In this document: positions 1 to 13,223 of the stretch, piece after piece
How the letters are laid out: each line of letters starts with the position of its first letter
Position numbering within the stretch: the stretch's first letter is position 1
DNA from: Delphinus delphis
Lineage: Eukaryota; Chordata; Mammalia; Artiodactyla; Delphinidae
NCBI RefSeq assembly: GCF_949987515.2
Contig: NC_082695.1
Span: 68,800,265-68,864,264, forward strand
Reading direction: 5' to 3'
DNA length: 64,000 nucleotides
Notes under the pieces: model-generated
Seen by the model: only the letters and a program-made list of their open reading frames with translations
Databases searched by the model: none
Told to the model about the DNA's origin: nothing
Position numbers and translations under genes: made by a program

Positions 1-99
1 GCATAAATTCACAGACCAGTTTTTAGATCCAGATGAAGGCGGCCTGCTGAGAACGGCCCTCCCACCATGGAGAGAGAATTTCTCTCCTCTGAATCATGG

Positions 100-270
100 T
101 AATGGCTGGTAATGCTCTGGGCTTTCCCGTCAGCATCATTCAGTGTGTGCTGGAAGAGAACCGGAATGGAATCAGATGCCCAATATTCTAGCACCATGCT
201 GTCACTCTGAGCACCTGTGTGGCTTTGGGCATGTGACTGAACTCTTCTCAGCATCCTCACCTGTAAAATG
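100..270 (+). repeat. MIR-like SINE fragment
   Basis: The segment around 215-270 resembles the MIR core and tail (ctgtgtggctttgggcatgt, then cacctgtaaaatgatga). It is old and diverged, and the boundaries are approximate. Confidence 0.5.
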
Positions 271-424
271 ATGACTTTTGCCCAAATTACCTTGGATTTC
301 TTTTAAGTTTTCAGATGATCAAATTTTAGGATTGGTGTTAAAATTTAAAAAAACCTAAGCACGGCGCAGCGTCTTCGTGTAGGGTAGCGCTTCACATTTC
401 AGCACTCCCACTGTGCACCCATCA

Positions 425-560
425 CTCTTCTGTGCACTGTGCATGTTCTATCATATTTAGTTCTGACAACATCCTTACAGATGCAGAAAATAAAACGCCA
501 AGAGGTTAAATCTTGCCCAAACGCTCACAGTATGTGTAAGTGGTTAGGCTGAGATATATA
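425..560 (+). repeat. MIR-like SINE fragment
   Basis: The order of motifs matches a MIR core: a tract for low-order nucleotides in catt/tagttct, then acagatgcagaaaataaaac, then a segment like caagaggttaa-atcttgccc-aa. Boundaries are approximate. Confidence 0.55.
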
Positions 561-1365
561 CCCAGGCTAACTAACTTGAGAATCTCTGCTCATACCAATG
601 TATAATTTCTGGAAATGCACTGAGTTAATCGACTCCTACTTTGTTATCAAGATAATGAAACTTATACATCCTTCCCATAAATTCACCCAGTTTAAAGGTC
701 TTTGTCTTCCCTCAATAGGGTATGCAGGCCAAGTGCCTAACACTACACCTGCCATTTTACACCTCAGCTGATTCAATCTCATGAATAAACAGAATGTTAA
801 TTGTTTCCAATTTCAGGGAAATAAGGTTTTCAAGGCAGTCTAGTCAAGCTTGGAATTTAGTTCATGCAATCCAGATTTTGCAGGGTTTGGATGACAGCAA
901 CCAGGCTGCTGTTTGAAAAATTGAAACCTTTAGCACCATTTGATGGGAGTCATTTAATTGAAAATGAAACCTCTTTTTAGCCTATTATGGTGTGTAATTT
1001 CAACTCACTTTATTATTCAGCTGCTTGCTACAGGCCCTTGAAAAAGCTATTCTCACATGTTTTTCTCAGCTCCAGAATTTTGCAATTCTGGAAATTAGGA
1101 CTATGGTGAGAAAGTAGAAGCAAAAAAAACAAGTAATGTGCTTTTGATAAAATGTGAAGATGCTTATCCTGGCCCCAGCAAGCAGTTCAAGAAACTGCCT
1201 AGTCAACCTCTCAGGAGTTTTTATGTTTTAATAGGTGACTTTGAAAGAAAAAAAAAAAAGGACTCAGTGCTTGCAGAAGTTGACATGATTCATGGTATAA
1301 TTTTAATCTTCTCAGACCTGAAAGATAGACATTTTCATGAATACAAAAAGATATCTTTCTCTCTC

Positions 1366-1487
1366 TTTTTTTTTTTTTTTTTTTGGCCGCACGGCATGTG
1401 GGATCTTAGTTCCCCGACCAAAGATCATACCCATGCCCCAGCACTGGAATCGCGGAGTCTTAACCACTGGACCACCAGGGGAGTCCC
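1366..1487 (-). mobile_element. Older artiodactyl tRNA-derived SINE (Bov-tA/CHR type)
   Basis: A T-run at 1366-1384 is followed by the reverse complement of an artiodactyl tRNA-related SINE: ggccgcacggcatgtgggat, then ttccccgacc, then cttaaccactggaccacc and ggggagtccc. The element is therefore on the minus strand with its A tail on the left. It is more diverged than the CHR copies elsewhere in the window and no clear target-site duplication was found. Confidence 0.85.
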
Positions 1488-1599
1488 AAATGGTTCCTTA
1501 GACAAGTTCTTATTGTAAGGCCCACCATGTTGCTGAATGTCCTCCTTTGCTGTAGACATCAGCCAAATATCAAGTTCCTAGCTTTATTTTCTGCCCACT

Positions 1600-2172
1600 T
1601 CTATCAGTCCTGGATTCTGCCTCCTCAGTTTTCTTTCTGAAACATAGGTTCACTGTTTCTCATGGAATGAAGTCAGTTCTTTGACCTCAAGGTCCTGGCT
1701 GTCTGACCCCAAATTCCCCCTTCTAGCCTCACGGCCAGTTTATCCCTCCACATATGTCACAGTCTATTAGCAAAGATCCACAAATCACTCTTGGAAAAGT
1801 GTATTTTTAGAACTCCACGCTCTAACTGGTACTGTTCTCTTAGTCTTAGCAGTACATTCTCCCTTTCTTTACTGAGAGAGGTCCTCATCTTTTAAGACTC
1901 CTTCTCAATTGTCTTTTGTCCAAGAAGCCTTACTTACCTTTCTGGTCTTTTATTCTTCTGTGTGTCCATAACACCCCATTTAGTCCTTGCTATGTTGTCT
2001 CTTTCTTATAGTTTACCATTTTGATTCCCAACCTCTTGGCCAGGTTGTAAATTCTTTGATGGCAAAGGGCCAGTCTCATTGACATTGTCGTCCCTGCCTC
2101 CAAGCACCCCCCAATCTCTAATTGTGAATCTCTCATATTATAGTTGCCAGATAAGTATTTGTTGAATTGAAT
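1600..2172 (+). repeat. LINE2 3' fragment
   Basis: The text follows the pattern of the LINE2 3' end in sense orientation: gtaaattctttgatggcaaa, then a cctgcctccaagcaccc-like segment, then gataagtatttgttgaattg. It is ancient and diverged. The left boundary is approximate. Confidence 0.6.
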
Positions 2173-2282
2173 TATGGTACAAATCTTCGGGAAACAGAGA
2201 GTAATCTGGAAAGACAGACTTTACCATCTAATCCAGAGTAGAGTTTGGAGAACCCCAAAGTAATAGTGCTCATGGCTGTGGA

Positions 2283-2456
2283 TACTGTACAGTCAGTCCT
2301 CCCTATCTGCCTGTTCCAAACCTGCAGATTCAACCAGTGTTGGATCCTGTACTATGTCTGTGATCTATGAGATTTGAGCATCTGCAGATGCAGATTTTGG
2401 CATCCGAGGCAAGTCCTGGACCCAATCCCTGCAGGTACTGAGGGATGACTGTATAT
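2283..2456. mobile_element. MER2/Tigger-like non-autonomous DNA transposon
   Basis: The left end reads tgtacagtcagtcctcccta and the right end reads gagggatgactgtata. These are imperfect terminal inverted repeats, and the flanking dinucleotide TA fits a Tc1/mariner-type insertion. The interior (attcaaccagtgttggatcc) matches the general form of the MER2 family. It has no coding capacity. Confidence 0.65.
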
Positions 2457-3984
2457 GTGATTGATCTTGGGGGAGATGAAAAAGATGCAAAAATGTTTTT
2501 TCCAATAGGGAAAATGTATCTTACTATTCATCTATTAAATTAAAGCTAAATAGAAAGACACCAAGTTCTCTGTGATTCAGGAAATGGTGGTCACATTTGC
2601 AGATGATTCTGACCCGCTGTGCCCTTTTCTTTACCACCACCCTTCCTGCCATTTCTTGTTAGCAGGAAATTTTTACACTTGCCTTTCACCAGCTGCTTGT
2701 AATTCTGAGTATGTAAAGGAGAGAATCCAAACTAATGGGTGCAGATGAGTTTTTGAAATTCCAAATGGGCAGTATGACAAGAGTTGGACTCATTTTTGAC
2801 CACTCCTTTATAACTATTTACCTAGCACTGTGTTGGATGTGGTGAAACATAAGAAAGAAGTCCAGTTCCATGGGTTCATTTTCAAGGACATGCAGTATAG
2901 TTAGGATATAAAGACTCCCAGCCCAATGTGAAAAGTATGAAATGCTAAAGCGGGTGGTACCATCTGAGTATGTATGTTATAGGGTTTTAGATGGGAATCA
3001 CTGTGAGTAGCAGCAGAAAAGACTTCTTAAAACACAAGACTGGACTTTAAATATGTGAGTAGGACTTGAGTGAGCACAAATAACTACAGAGGGAAAGATT
3101 ACTTGAAGTTTTATTTAGAAAAATCCTCCAATGGGAAGATCAAGAAGCCAAGAAGCTGCTCAATTAGTGAGGATTGCAGGATGTCTTCAGGGCATAATTA
3201 GGACACCACTGTGCAGAGAAGTACACTACGGTTAAGATATAAATTGATAACCGGGTTTTGCTTTTTCTCTCTGCTCCAACACTGTAGTTCGTAGGCTTTT
3301 TTACTTTTCGGTACATTGAGTACCTACAGTTACACTGGCTATGAAGACCAGCAGTGCTCCCCTGGATCCAGAGCCCTGCAAACCACATTCGCTTTTGGCT
3401 GCCAATGCTGATCGCGTCTTGCTTGCCAGGAGGAGGAGTCGTGAGAGTGTGGGTCAGGGAGAGGCAAGAAAAATCTGGAATAGGAATAGGGCTTCAATAT
3501 CCATCATCTTCAAAGGGTTTTCCTAGCTTTATTTGTCGACTTCTGTTATGCCTCTTCTGAAGGGTCACCTTCATTTGTCCCAGTGCTCTGAATGGTGACA
3601 AACAGAACTATGTTGTTTCTTTTCCAAAGTCTGTTGTGTTCTGTGTGCCCTGTTGAGAGTGGGGCCATCACCTCAAGTCACACCCACACCACTAAACCCT
3701 CACACTACCATAAACTCTAGGAGGTGCTCTAATTTCTGTCCAACTCACTCCGCATTCATCTTTCATTTATTAATCTGCCCGCTAAGGATAAAATCATCAG
3801 TCAGGCAGATTCAGCCACTTAAAAAGAGTATATTAGTTAGTCTTTCTGAGCCACAGTTTACTCTTCTATAAAATGGAGCTAATAATGTCTACGCCATGGA
3901 TTCATAATTAATATTATTCTCACCCTATTTATTACAATGGTCTCTCCTAATTAATTTTTTCTTCACACTCAGCTAGAATAATAT

Positions 3985-4440
3985 TCCTAAATGCATATTT
4001 AATTGGGTCACTTTTCTGCTTAAAATACCTTCAGTGCATCTCTGTCCCCAATAAGAAAAATTCCAGACACTTTGATAGAGCATATAAGCAGTTTTATTAT
4101 TTCATCTCTGCCTATTTTTCTGAGCTTATCCAGTTCATTCTTTTCTACCTGATACCTTTCCACTCATCCTTTAATTCTCAACTCAGATATCACCTTCCAT
4201 CATTTTTCTAGGAAGAAATAGTCAATCGTTCTGTTTTTCCATTGTGTCACCGACTTACAATTTTTTAACTTTTGGATATTCCAGTCTATTATTATTAGTC
4301 ACTTAACATCTTCCCCTCACTAAATTATGAGCCTCTGCAATAGTCACTTTATATCCCTAATTCTTAGAACAGTGAGTGGTCCACTCAACACATTTGTCGA
4401 CTAGATGGATGGAGCATGGACAGATATATGAATGAAGAAA
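3985..4440 (+). repeat. LINE2 3' fragment
   Basis: The pattern is LINE2-like in sense orientation: attgggtcacttttctgctt near 4003, caactcagatatcaccttcc near 4178, and a tail with attcttagaacagtgagtgg near 4360. It is heavily diverged. Confidence 0.5.
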
Positions 4441-5421
4441 TTTTCTGCTCCAACAGTGTTATTATTTACACATACTAGCAGTGCAGCCATCAGGATGCTC
4501 ACATTCTAGTGTTTTCGTACTATAGTTGCAACTTCCCAACATGCAGTCACTTGGAGAAGAAAAGAACATTCATGCTGTTCTGTTACTTCTCCGTGTACTA
4601 CCTGGCAACTTCACTGAAACACAAACATACCTCACACTGCTTTTGGGATAAGCTTGTGGACCATCCAGGTGGGGCAGGCTTTCATGGATCATCAGTAGCC
4701 TTTGAGAACAGTTCTCCTTTGTAACGCACACAAGACTGCCTCATCCTCCATATTGCATCTGGTAAATGAACTGGCTCTTGGGAAGACCTAGTCATCCAGG
4801 AAAGTGTCCACGTTTAGAGAAACAGGATGCTTTCTAGATTTTCATAAAGACTGCGCTGCATCTAAAAGTGATTTCTTAGACCCATATGCTGGCCGTTATT
4901 CCAGATACACTACAAGAAAGAATGCATTCAAGGAGATTCTTGTGAGCGGAGACAGTTCAGAGACCATCCTGCTTCAAGATATCAGTAATATTATTAAGTC
5001 ATCTTTGTTTTTTATTCTCTTAACAATTCAATTTTAACAGAAGTTTCACTCTAAACTTATGTGAATAGTAATTGCAATAACTAATAAACTAATTTAGCTT
5101 TTCATATGTGGAAGCTTATGACGTGTGTGATCAGAAGCAGTTGACAAGTTTTCATTTGCAACCTGATAAATAGACACAGGCTAATTGTAGTTAAAGTCCT
5201 ATAGATAAGAATGTATGGGCTCCCCTTACCTGAAATCTTTAACGAGGCCAACTTCTTTCCTGTGAGCAGAAGATCTTGTTGATCTGGACAGGTACTTTGG
5301 TCTCCTGGTGTTTGCCTTTTGAGTCCATTGTCCCTTGCAAGATGTTGAAAATGAGTGGTAGTAGAATTCATAAGAGTAACCAGTGTGCTTCTGAAATATT
5401 TCATAATACATATACAAGTGT

Positions 5422-5480
5422 ATATATGTATTTCATATATATATATAATTATATATATATATATATATTTTTTTTTTTTT
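5422..5480. repeat. AT microsatellite followed by a T-run
   Basis: A (TA)n tract with interruptions at about 5435-5467 is followed by a run of T to about 5480. It is a simple repeat with no further function visible. Confidence 0.9.
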
Positions 5481-5540
5481 CTTCTCTTTTCTTTGGCTGA
5501 CCTCTGCCATCATGTTCAGAAATCCAGATACCAGTTGGTC

Positions 5541-5586
5541 TGGCCTAGTGCTGCCTTTATTCTGGCCTAGTGCTGCTTTTATTTTG
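5541..5586. repeat. Tandem duplication of a 22-bp unit
   Basis: The unit ctggcctagtgctgc followed by ctttatt is repeated once immediately downstream with a single difference (cttttatt). It is a short local duplication of intron sequence. Confidence 0.8.
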
Positions 5587-7054
5587 GTGCTTGCAATAGA
5601 AGAAGAGGGAAACGTTTGTAAACTTTTTTTCTACTTTAGAACATCACTCAGGCAACTTTCTTTACCCATCATTTGCCACATTCTGCAAAAGATTACACAT
5701 ATGCCTCAGGACATCAGGACCCAGAATCAAACTGTGATGTCAACCAAGAGCCAGGAATTAAGGGTTTATTTGTTAAATTGTTCATGTCTAGGATAAATAT
5801 AATTTCCATGTTGTCCACGAATGTCCTAATTGATACCTGGTTCCAGGCAAAATTGATAATAGCACCTTCTATCACTCTTAAAATGCCTTGATTTTCATAA
5901 TAGCTACACAGTCACTGTTCATAACATTCGTATGTGAAATTGTAATCTTATATTTTAGATTGCTTTCTGACGATTCTTAGAAAATGAATTTACTTCTCCT
6001 CATAGTCTACTCTATTTATATTTTATGGCAGAAAGGCAGAAATTGGAACTCCCAAAGAACTGCCTCTCATGGTCAAGGAGAAGATGGACAATGGGGTATT
6101 TGGTTCTCTTGCACTGTGTGTGACTCAGAGTAGGTCACCAAATGCATTCCCAAAAATTATTGCTCATAGACTTGACACAGTATTTGTTGAGCACCAGGCC
6201 TCAATGTATGGCAGGCATGTCAGCTGCCCTTACATATGAAGTAGTAACATTGTACTTTCTTTTAATCAATGAACTTTCATTCATGTTAACTTGAAAACAA
6301 TGTGTTGAACCTGAGGAGAGGGTGAGAAGAGCTCATGAGTTTTTCCTATTAATATATGTTCAAAATATCGTAGGCATAGGTTATGATTTTGCTTTCTGGT
6401 TTTTAGATGCCCTGATGCCTTTGTTCAAAGTCAGCAGTATTAACTGTATGGTAAATCGCTCCCTTAGCCACATTTTTCAGCCTCTGAAGAATCATCTGCT
6501 TTAAATATGTCTCAATATGATCTGTGTATTGGACAGTAAAACCGTATCCATGTGGCATGAGTGCATTATCTTTACCCACTGGTATACAAGACATAAAATC
6601 AATGCACTTTCCTTCATTATCACCAGAATTATTTTCAGGGAACCAATTCTAAGATCAAGAAGATATCTCAGTGCTCTGCATCCTTGGGAGGATATATATT
6701 GAATGTTTGTTAGACAACCAATCTGTCTGTTTGATTTAGATTATGGTCCATATCTTGGGGTTGATTGTGTGTGTGCCATTCTGAAGGATGCTCTGTTAGC
6801 CCCATTCAGGGAGGATGGATTAAAAATAGATTAGAACTACCACATTCAGCTTTCTCCATGTCCTCTGCATATTAATTTTCCATTCACTCCTCCCTGAACT
6901 TATAAACATCCACTCAGAAAAACCACTCTAGAACTGAAATTCCAATTGAATTCATCTTTTCTAGGTGCTAAAAATTTTTTATCATGGGGAATATTCTTCA
7001 TCTGCCTATGTGTGCTATAAGGAAGAGTTTAATGTAAACATACTGTTTAATTTT

Positions 7055-7079
7055 ACACACACACACACACACCCCCCAC
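7055..7079. repeat. CA microsatellite with a C-run
   Basis: A short (AC)n tract runs into a short C-rich run. It is a simple repeat. Confidence 0.9.
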
Positions 7080-8135
7080 AATAAAAAAATACAGAAGCAA
7101 TATTTTAAGTGATAGTGTAAGAACAAGAACATAGAGATTAATGTGTATAATAGTAGTAACTTCAAATGTGTTTACATTGTTAACACATTACGAAGTATTC
7201 TAATTCAGTTTAGTCACTTATCAAGTATTGAGAACAGAGTGTAAATGTCACTTTAGGAAGCAGCAAGAAATATAATAATCACACTTCCTAAAGGAATTCA
7301 TATTACCTCTGCCCATTTTCCCCTCAATCCAGAGAGTAACTGTCAGGGAAATCATGGAGACTTTAGCTTTTGCTTAAGGGAGTATATGTTTCTTGCCAAA
7401 ATAGGATGATCTATCCCTTAAATAAAATATAAAAAATAACTCTTTAAATGACTCTTTCATTTATAATATTTTAGGAGTGCAAACCAAGGGGAGGAGCATG
7501 AATTCTTTGGTTTGGACCTTTCTTAGAGGTACCTAAATAAAATAAATTTAAAACTATTTAAACTATTTTGAATAACTCAAAAAGATGCAGTCTTCCTCTT
7601 TTTAAAGTCAGACATGGGATCATTTTCTTTGTTTTATTTTTCTTCCTGAAACCACCATTCTTTGGTTTCAAAACATTTTGAAAAGTAGAAAACATTTGCT
7701 TTAGTTATCAAAGCTTTCTGGAAGGAGTGATTTTTTGATGAAATTATCTGAATGAAATCCATGGGTGGTTAAGTGATACATAAATTCATTACTCTTTATC
7801 ATCTTAATTCTTTTCCTCACCCTCATTTCTATTATTAAGGAAATATGGGTACATAGTAACAAAAGAGTTCTTCTTTATATTCTGCAGAATATATTAGTAT
7901 ATTCATATAGTACATTTTGATTCCTGAGTTCATGTAAAATCATATTACTAATGCCATAATAAAAAAAAAGAAACTACCCATTCCCAGTTTTTGGAACTAC
8001 ATTGAACTCTATTTGAATAATTAAAAATAAAATGCATATACATTGAACTGTATTATATTACTTCCACAAATGTCATATTTAGATATCCATGTATTCATTT
8101 ACTTATTTGGAATTTTTAATTTTGAAAAATTTTTT

Positions 8136-8222
8136 TTTAACATCTTTATTGGGGTATAATTGCTTTACAATGGTGTGTTAGTTTCTGCTTTATAACAAAG
8201 TGAATCAGTTATACATATACGT
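8136..8222 (-). mobile_element. L1 3'-end fragment, artiodactyl type
   Basis: A T-rich start is followed by aacatctttattggggtata and agtttctgctttataacaaa, which is the reverse complement of the 3' terminus of artiodactyl/cetacean L1 elements. The same sequence recurs near 40072. Only the last ~85 bp of the element is present. Confidence 0.8.
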
Positions 8223-8554
8223 ATTAGAGATTTAATATAATAAGCAAAAAAGGAAATTCAGGGATTTTAAGATAAATTTAATTGTGCAACATGTAATGTA
8301 AGACTAAAAATAATGCATTATCTTTTATTTGCATGTAGTTCTTTTACTACTAGATAAATGAAAAACATTTTCAATTCAATCTAATAGTGATTTCCTAGTA
8401 ATAGTAAATCAATGCAGTGATAGTGATTTTATAGTAAGAATTAACTTATTCTTAAATCTTTGAAGTCAGAATAAGTTAAAAACTATCTGCAGTTAGCTGA
8501 TATTAGCCATAAATAGGCCTGTATAGGATTTGGATACAGTGAGCCAACTCTATC

Positions 8555-8665
8555 TGTCATGGCAGGTTCCATATCTGATAAATCTTTTTATACTACCCTT
8601 TCCCTGAGGATCCAGGACTGTACCTTGCATATAGTAGGCACTTAATACATTTTGAATGAATTATT
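8555..8665 (+). repeat. LINE2 3'-terminal fragment
   Basis: The segment ccaggactgtaccttgcata followed by tagtaggcacttaatacatt is the familiar LINE2 3' end in sense orientation. Confidence 0.7.
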
Positions 8666-10546
8666 ATCAGTTTTATGCTCCATTAAAAATTTAAGACCTC
8701 TGGGATCCAATAGTAGTTTATATCTTTGCATTAACTGACTTTTCGTCTTCCAGAGCCTAATTAGTTCTCTATTTCCCTTAATCAGTGCTTATGAAATTTA
8801 CCAAGTTAACTAAACACCTCTAATATTCCCAACAGGAATCATTTATTGCTTTAGCGGCCTAAGTGATGGGGCTGTTAGCATCTCTTTGGCTGACTGCTTT
8901 GCAATCTAGTTGCTTTCAGATGTGAGAAAAGTAATCTTAATATTCATACAGAACTTCTGTCTCCCTTCATTTCTTCCAATGTTGATCTGGCAATGTCCCG
9001 TGGCCCAAGCTTATCCTCCACTTATTGAAACCCCAGATGTGTCAGAGTCACACAAGCAAGGTATTTGGGAAAAGGGTTAGGCTCATCAGTCAACCCCCCA
9101 AAATGTTCACAACTGCTGCTTATTTCAGTTGCCCCTCCCCAATCACCCCCCCCCCCACACACACATTGGGGCCTCCATCCTAATTCCCACTTCTTTATAT
9201 ACCCAGAGTCACTGGCCAGCAGATTTTAAATGTACCAGTTTACCCTGAAAACAGAATATGATGTGATTGAATTAATTTATCATTGCTTGTTGGAAGCTTA
9301 ACCCTCTTAGTTCAGCTCTGACTTAATATTGAAAGAATGTTTTTTAAATTGTGAATGCGTGGTCTGGTAACAAGATTTAAGTTGTTTCTTCACAGCTCTT
9401 TTGCAAATAAAATCATGAGCTCTTGGAAAAGCTTTATTAAGAAGAGTGTTTGGTATGCAAAGGAATGTCACAAGAGCAGGACTTGGAAGTCTTAAAAAAG
9501 AAAAAGAAAATCTATACATGTGAGAAAAACAACCAGTGTTATCGTAGCTGGCTGCCCCAGCTGGCTTCCTCGACATCACCCAGTGATTATAACTGCCTTC
9601 ACAAATAACACTCTGAAGTGTATAAAGAATTAGCTGTAGTCCTGTACGTGTTTGAGTACAGATTCAACTCCCAAATGTTTTTTCGAATAGGTATTCTAGA
9701 ACTCAAAATCTTAACCAAATAATCACAGTTCTACAAATGTACCAATAGAAAAGGGGATTACCTGTAGTGAAAAACTATTAATTAAAATATGGATGATAGT
9801 ATAATTATTTCTGGTTAATTTCTGGCTCATTTCTCCTAAAGACTACGTTTACAACTGTTGAACACCTAATAGAAGGCAGTGGTTCCAAATGTGTGCTACT
9901 AGAGAAACCTTCCTTCTTGGCATGTTTATAAGAAATATTCAGACCATGTGGGCTGTGTCATGCTCCCTACTCTTTATTCCATACCCAATAGCTCATTCCC
10001 AGGTACCTATTTGGCACATAACACAAAGACTACTCAAAGCCCAGTTATAAGGCAAAAAGTACTGTCCCCTGGTACAGTAATAATGATACTTCGCCACAAA
10101 GTCATGTCCAATGGCAACAGTGTAGACTGGACCTCTTATAACATGAAGGAGGTGGGCTCTGTCACGCTAGGAGCCAACACCACCACTCCTTCTGTTCTGA
10201 GATGTTCAAGACAGCAACACTAACACTGGTGCTGTACCTTTTGGTGACACGTTAACAAGAGTATTGGAGAAAAAAAGGGGGGTGGGTCAGCTTTTCTGTG
10301 AGGAATTGAATTTAGCTTGTTTAAAAGAGTATTTTTGTGACAGATTTTTCTCACGCACAGAAAATAACATTTTCTTGCAAAGTATAATGGTATCATTCTT
10401 TTCAGGCTTTCTTTGAAGTGGACAAAATAGTCTTACTCAGTTGTTTGTGTATTTTTAAATATTTGTTAGTTTTTGTCTATTTTGTTTCATTTGTGCTTTC
10501 ATGTTGCAGGTCCACTAACTTTCTGGTATATTTTCCGGATAAACAG

Positions 10547-10612
10547 GTCGCCATGGAGATGGAGGTTATTGGCCAGTTGATACTAATTTGATTGATAGAA
10601 GCACTCTCAACG
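10547..10612 (+). CDS. DCC: DCC coding exon: extracellular juxtamembrane stalk
   Basis: DCC is a single-pass receptor for netrin-1 that guides axons and also acts as a dependence receptor. This 66-nt exon encodes the stalk between the last FN3 domain and the membrane; its 21 whole codons read RHGDGGYWPVDTNLIDRSTL plus N, matching human DCC at about residues 1056-1076. It begins with the last two bases of a split glycine codon and ends with the first base of a split glutamate codon, so it is a symmetric phase 1-1 exon. The acceptor is aaacag at 10541-10546 and the donor is cg|gtaagt at 10613. Because its length is a multiple of three, skipping it would keep the frame. By the known layout (29 exons in human) it should correspond to about exon 22, but that number is from memory. 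Confidence 0.96.
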
Positions 10613-13094
10613 GTAAGTATATAAATTAGGTTCTATTGGATTCGTTATATTAATTAAAATTGTTAATTCTAGAGTGTCTGAGGCAAATTTTCTATTGACT
10701 GCAAGTGCCAAGACCCCCAGACTTAGGGTTTTAGTGGGAATAATAGGAACGTGAAGTTATTAACAAACCTGGAGCATATTCCACCAGGAGACAGTGCCGA
10801 TGAGGGTTGACACGTACGCAAAACAGTCAGAAAAGTCCAAGCATAGAGAATTTTACAAATGATGCTTGGCTGTTAACTATCTAGGTTTAAAAGTACTATA
10901 TATATTTGAAATATTTCTACAATTTTATTGTAGAGAGGTGACTGAAACCCACTCACTTTCATAAACTGAAGTTAGTGGGACTTTTTCAAGAGTCAGAGTG
11001 CCAGGAGATTAAAAGGCAATCGGAATATGGACAATTGAGAAAGAATAATTATTTCCTCACAGTTTCCATCCACTACCGAGCAGTGGTTATATATGTACAG
11101 GTGAAGCAAATGTAAGCCAAAGACACAGAACAGTATAGTCTCTTAAATTGTGTGTCCTAAAGAACACTAATCTTGGATAGAACTGCCAAATGGAACAACT
11201 GAAAATACAGGAGGCCCAGTAAAATTTGAATCCTTTCTAATTGCCTATGAATCTGAGATAAAGAAAAATATCGCAAGGGGTTACTATCTCGACGTACACA
11301 GGCACTTCAGTGTACATATCCGTAGGCAACTAGAAATAATGCAAATTTAACTGAACCTCCTTTATTTTTACTTATTAAATCTGGCAATCCTAATTTTGGA
11401 TCAAGTTTAGAAGTTTGCTATGGACTATTTTAACTTGCCCTTCAAAAGAAAATGAATTCTCTGATTGAAAAGAAACCTCAGCCCAAATTTGATGTTAACA
11501 GATAAGGATTTTTCTTTTCACAGGAGTCAAACTTCAGATGAAGAGCATGACAGTAATTGAGAGAAATGCATGTCACTTTATTTTTTTACTATTTAAGATT
11601 CCTAGTGAGAAACGTAATTGTAATTAAATTTGATCTGATTACATTATCTCACAGGAGGAAGTCATGAAGATAAAATAGATGAATGGCATCCAGTGACTGT
11701 GAGCCAGTTTAGATAGATTGTTGGCATGGCCCCTTCTCAATTTTCTGCTACACTTAATGATGGTTTAGGCCTTTCCTGTTAAATGAATGGGGTGAACAAA
11801 GTACCTGAAACATTTCTAGAATCCCTACTGGAATAACTAATTATTACAGGCTACATGATTAATTAAGCTGACTTGATAACCTCAGAGAGGCACGGATGGT
11901 AGCGGGCATACTTAATCTATTTCCTATTCTATTTCGCTATCCAGTAAATGATAGTAAATATGTAATTTGCCTTTAGCTTGGGCTTTTACAAGCCAATCAG
12001 CAAAGGCATCTGAAAACTCTACCTTCATAATTAAAATTCTACTAACGTCTTATACCTTAAGAAGGGGGTATATTTTCAAATTATATATATAAGTGAAAAA
12101 TTGGCTGATAAAACTCTAACCCCACCACACCTTTGCTAAGTAGGCTGCATAAATAAGAGCAAAAAATCTTGAAATTTCTTGAGTTTTTGAACCTCATATA
12201 CAATGAAAATTTCATACATCTCCTCATGTAGTGACAGAATTAGAGAGGTTTCCTATCTCTCCTTATACTTCTTGATTCACCCTTCAAAGAATTGTAATAG
12301 AATAATGGTTTATTGTCAGGATACTCAAGCCACTTGCAAATAAATTTAGACCTCGCTAATCATTTACTTTCTCTTACAACGTGTCACTGTTTTAAAAAAG
12401 CACTCTTGGAATTCAGATAAAGAAAAACAAAGCTATAGTTCATGTTTACTCTTGAAGTTGGAAGCCCTTAATTAAATTGGGGAAACTGAAGAGCCTTCCT
12501 AAATTATTTTCCGATGGCAGGTAGAATCAAAGCTAATATGTGCTGATATGGTAGTATTTTACTTGTATGATGCATTCAATCTTGTGGTCCACATTCTTAA
12601 AGCAGGAAAGTCTTCAACTTCTGAAAATGTGATTTTGTAGTTTATATTTGTATGAAGGATAACACCAGCGAAAATTACTTCACTTCAATCCTTTTTTCAT
12701 TGGGGAAGATAAATCACCAACTTCGTTTTGTTGGTAGCTTTTCCTAAAATTTTCAAAATTAGTAATTTTGGTAAAGAGATCTACAAACCCTGCAGAAGCG
12801 TTGTTATATTGACTTCAACCTTTGAACACTTAAGTTTGATAGGTGTTGATACTTTGGTGAAGCATTATTTAAAAATTAATGTTATTAATTATTTTTTGTA
12901 TATTTAGAATTGTATTAGGTATTCTGTAAAACATGACTTAAACTCTGTGTTTAGGAGAAAAAGCTGTGATTTTCCCTCTAGTTTTGATTTCCCTTAAGTA
13001 AAGATAATTAGAGTGTCCCAGGGCTCTCAAGCTCTAGTCTACGAGAGGCTCTGCCCACCTACTATCTAAACATTATCTATCTGAAATGATGTTA

Positions 13095-13215
13095 AGGCCC
13101 TCAGACTAATCCCAAACCCCAGGTTCTCGAACTGACTTTGCCATGGATTAGAAATGTGTGAATCAAGTCACTTAAACTCTCTGGATCTCAGTTTTTCATC
13201 TGAACATAGAAAGTG
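13095..13215 (+). repeat. MIR-like SINE fragment
   Basis: The segment around 13157-13200 (gtgtgaatcaagtcacttaa, then actctctggatctcagtttt) matches the conserved core and 3' part of MIR in sense orientation. Confidence 0.7.
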
Positions 13216-13223
13216 TTAACCTA

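Larger units (their letters stand above)
1..10546 (+). other. DCC: DCC intron upstream of the first exon in the window (partial)
   Basis: This stretch has no recognisable coding exon on either strand. It is read as the 3' part of a DCC intron because the first DCC exon begins at 10547 and no exon for the preceding FN3 region was found. It holds MIR fragments near 100-560, an old SINE at 1366-1487, LINE2 fragments, a MER2/Tigger-like element at 2283-2456, an AT microsatellite near 5422 and a short L1 3' end at 8136-8222. The 3' end has a good branch-point candidate (ctaac at about 10515-10519), a pyrimidine-rich tract and the acceptor AG at 10545-10546. The rest appears to be unique AT-rich intron. 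Confidence 0.85.

Noticed and set aside
9948..10223. 91-codon open frame shortly upstream of the stalk exon
   Set aside because: It has no recognised homology and no splice sites consistent with DCC. It is kept as unannotated intron.
10510..10546. Alternative acceptor ttgcag at 10504-10509 for the stalk exon
   Set aside because: It would add 37 nt, which is not a multiple of three and breaks the DCC frame. The acceptor at 10546 fits the protein and phase.
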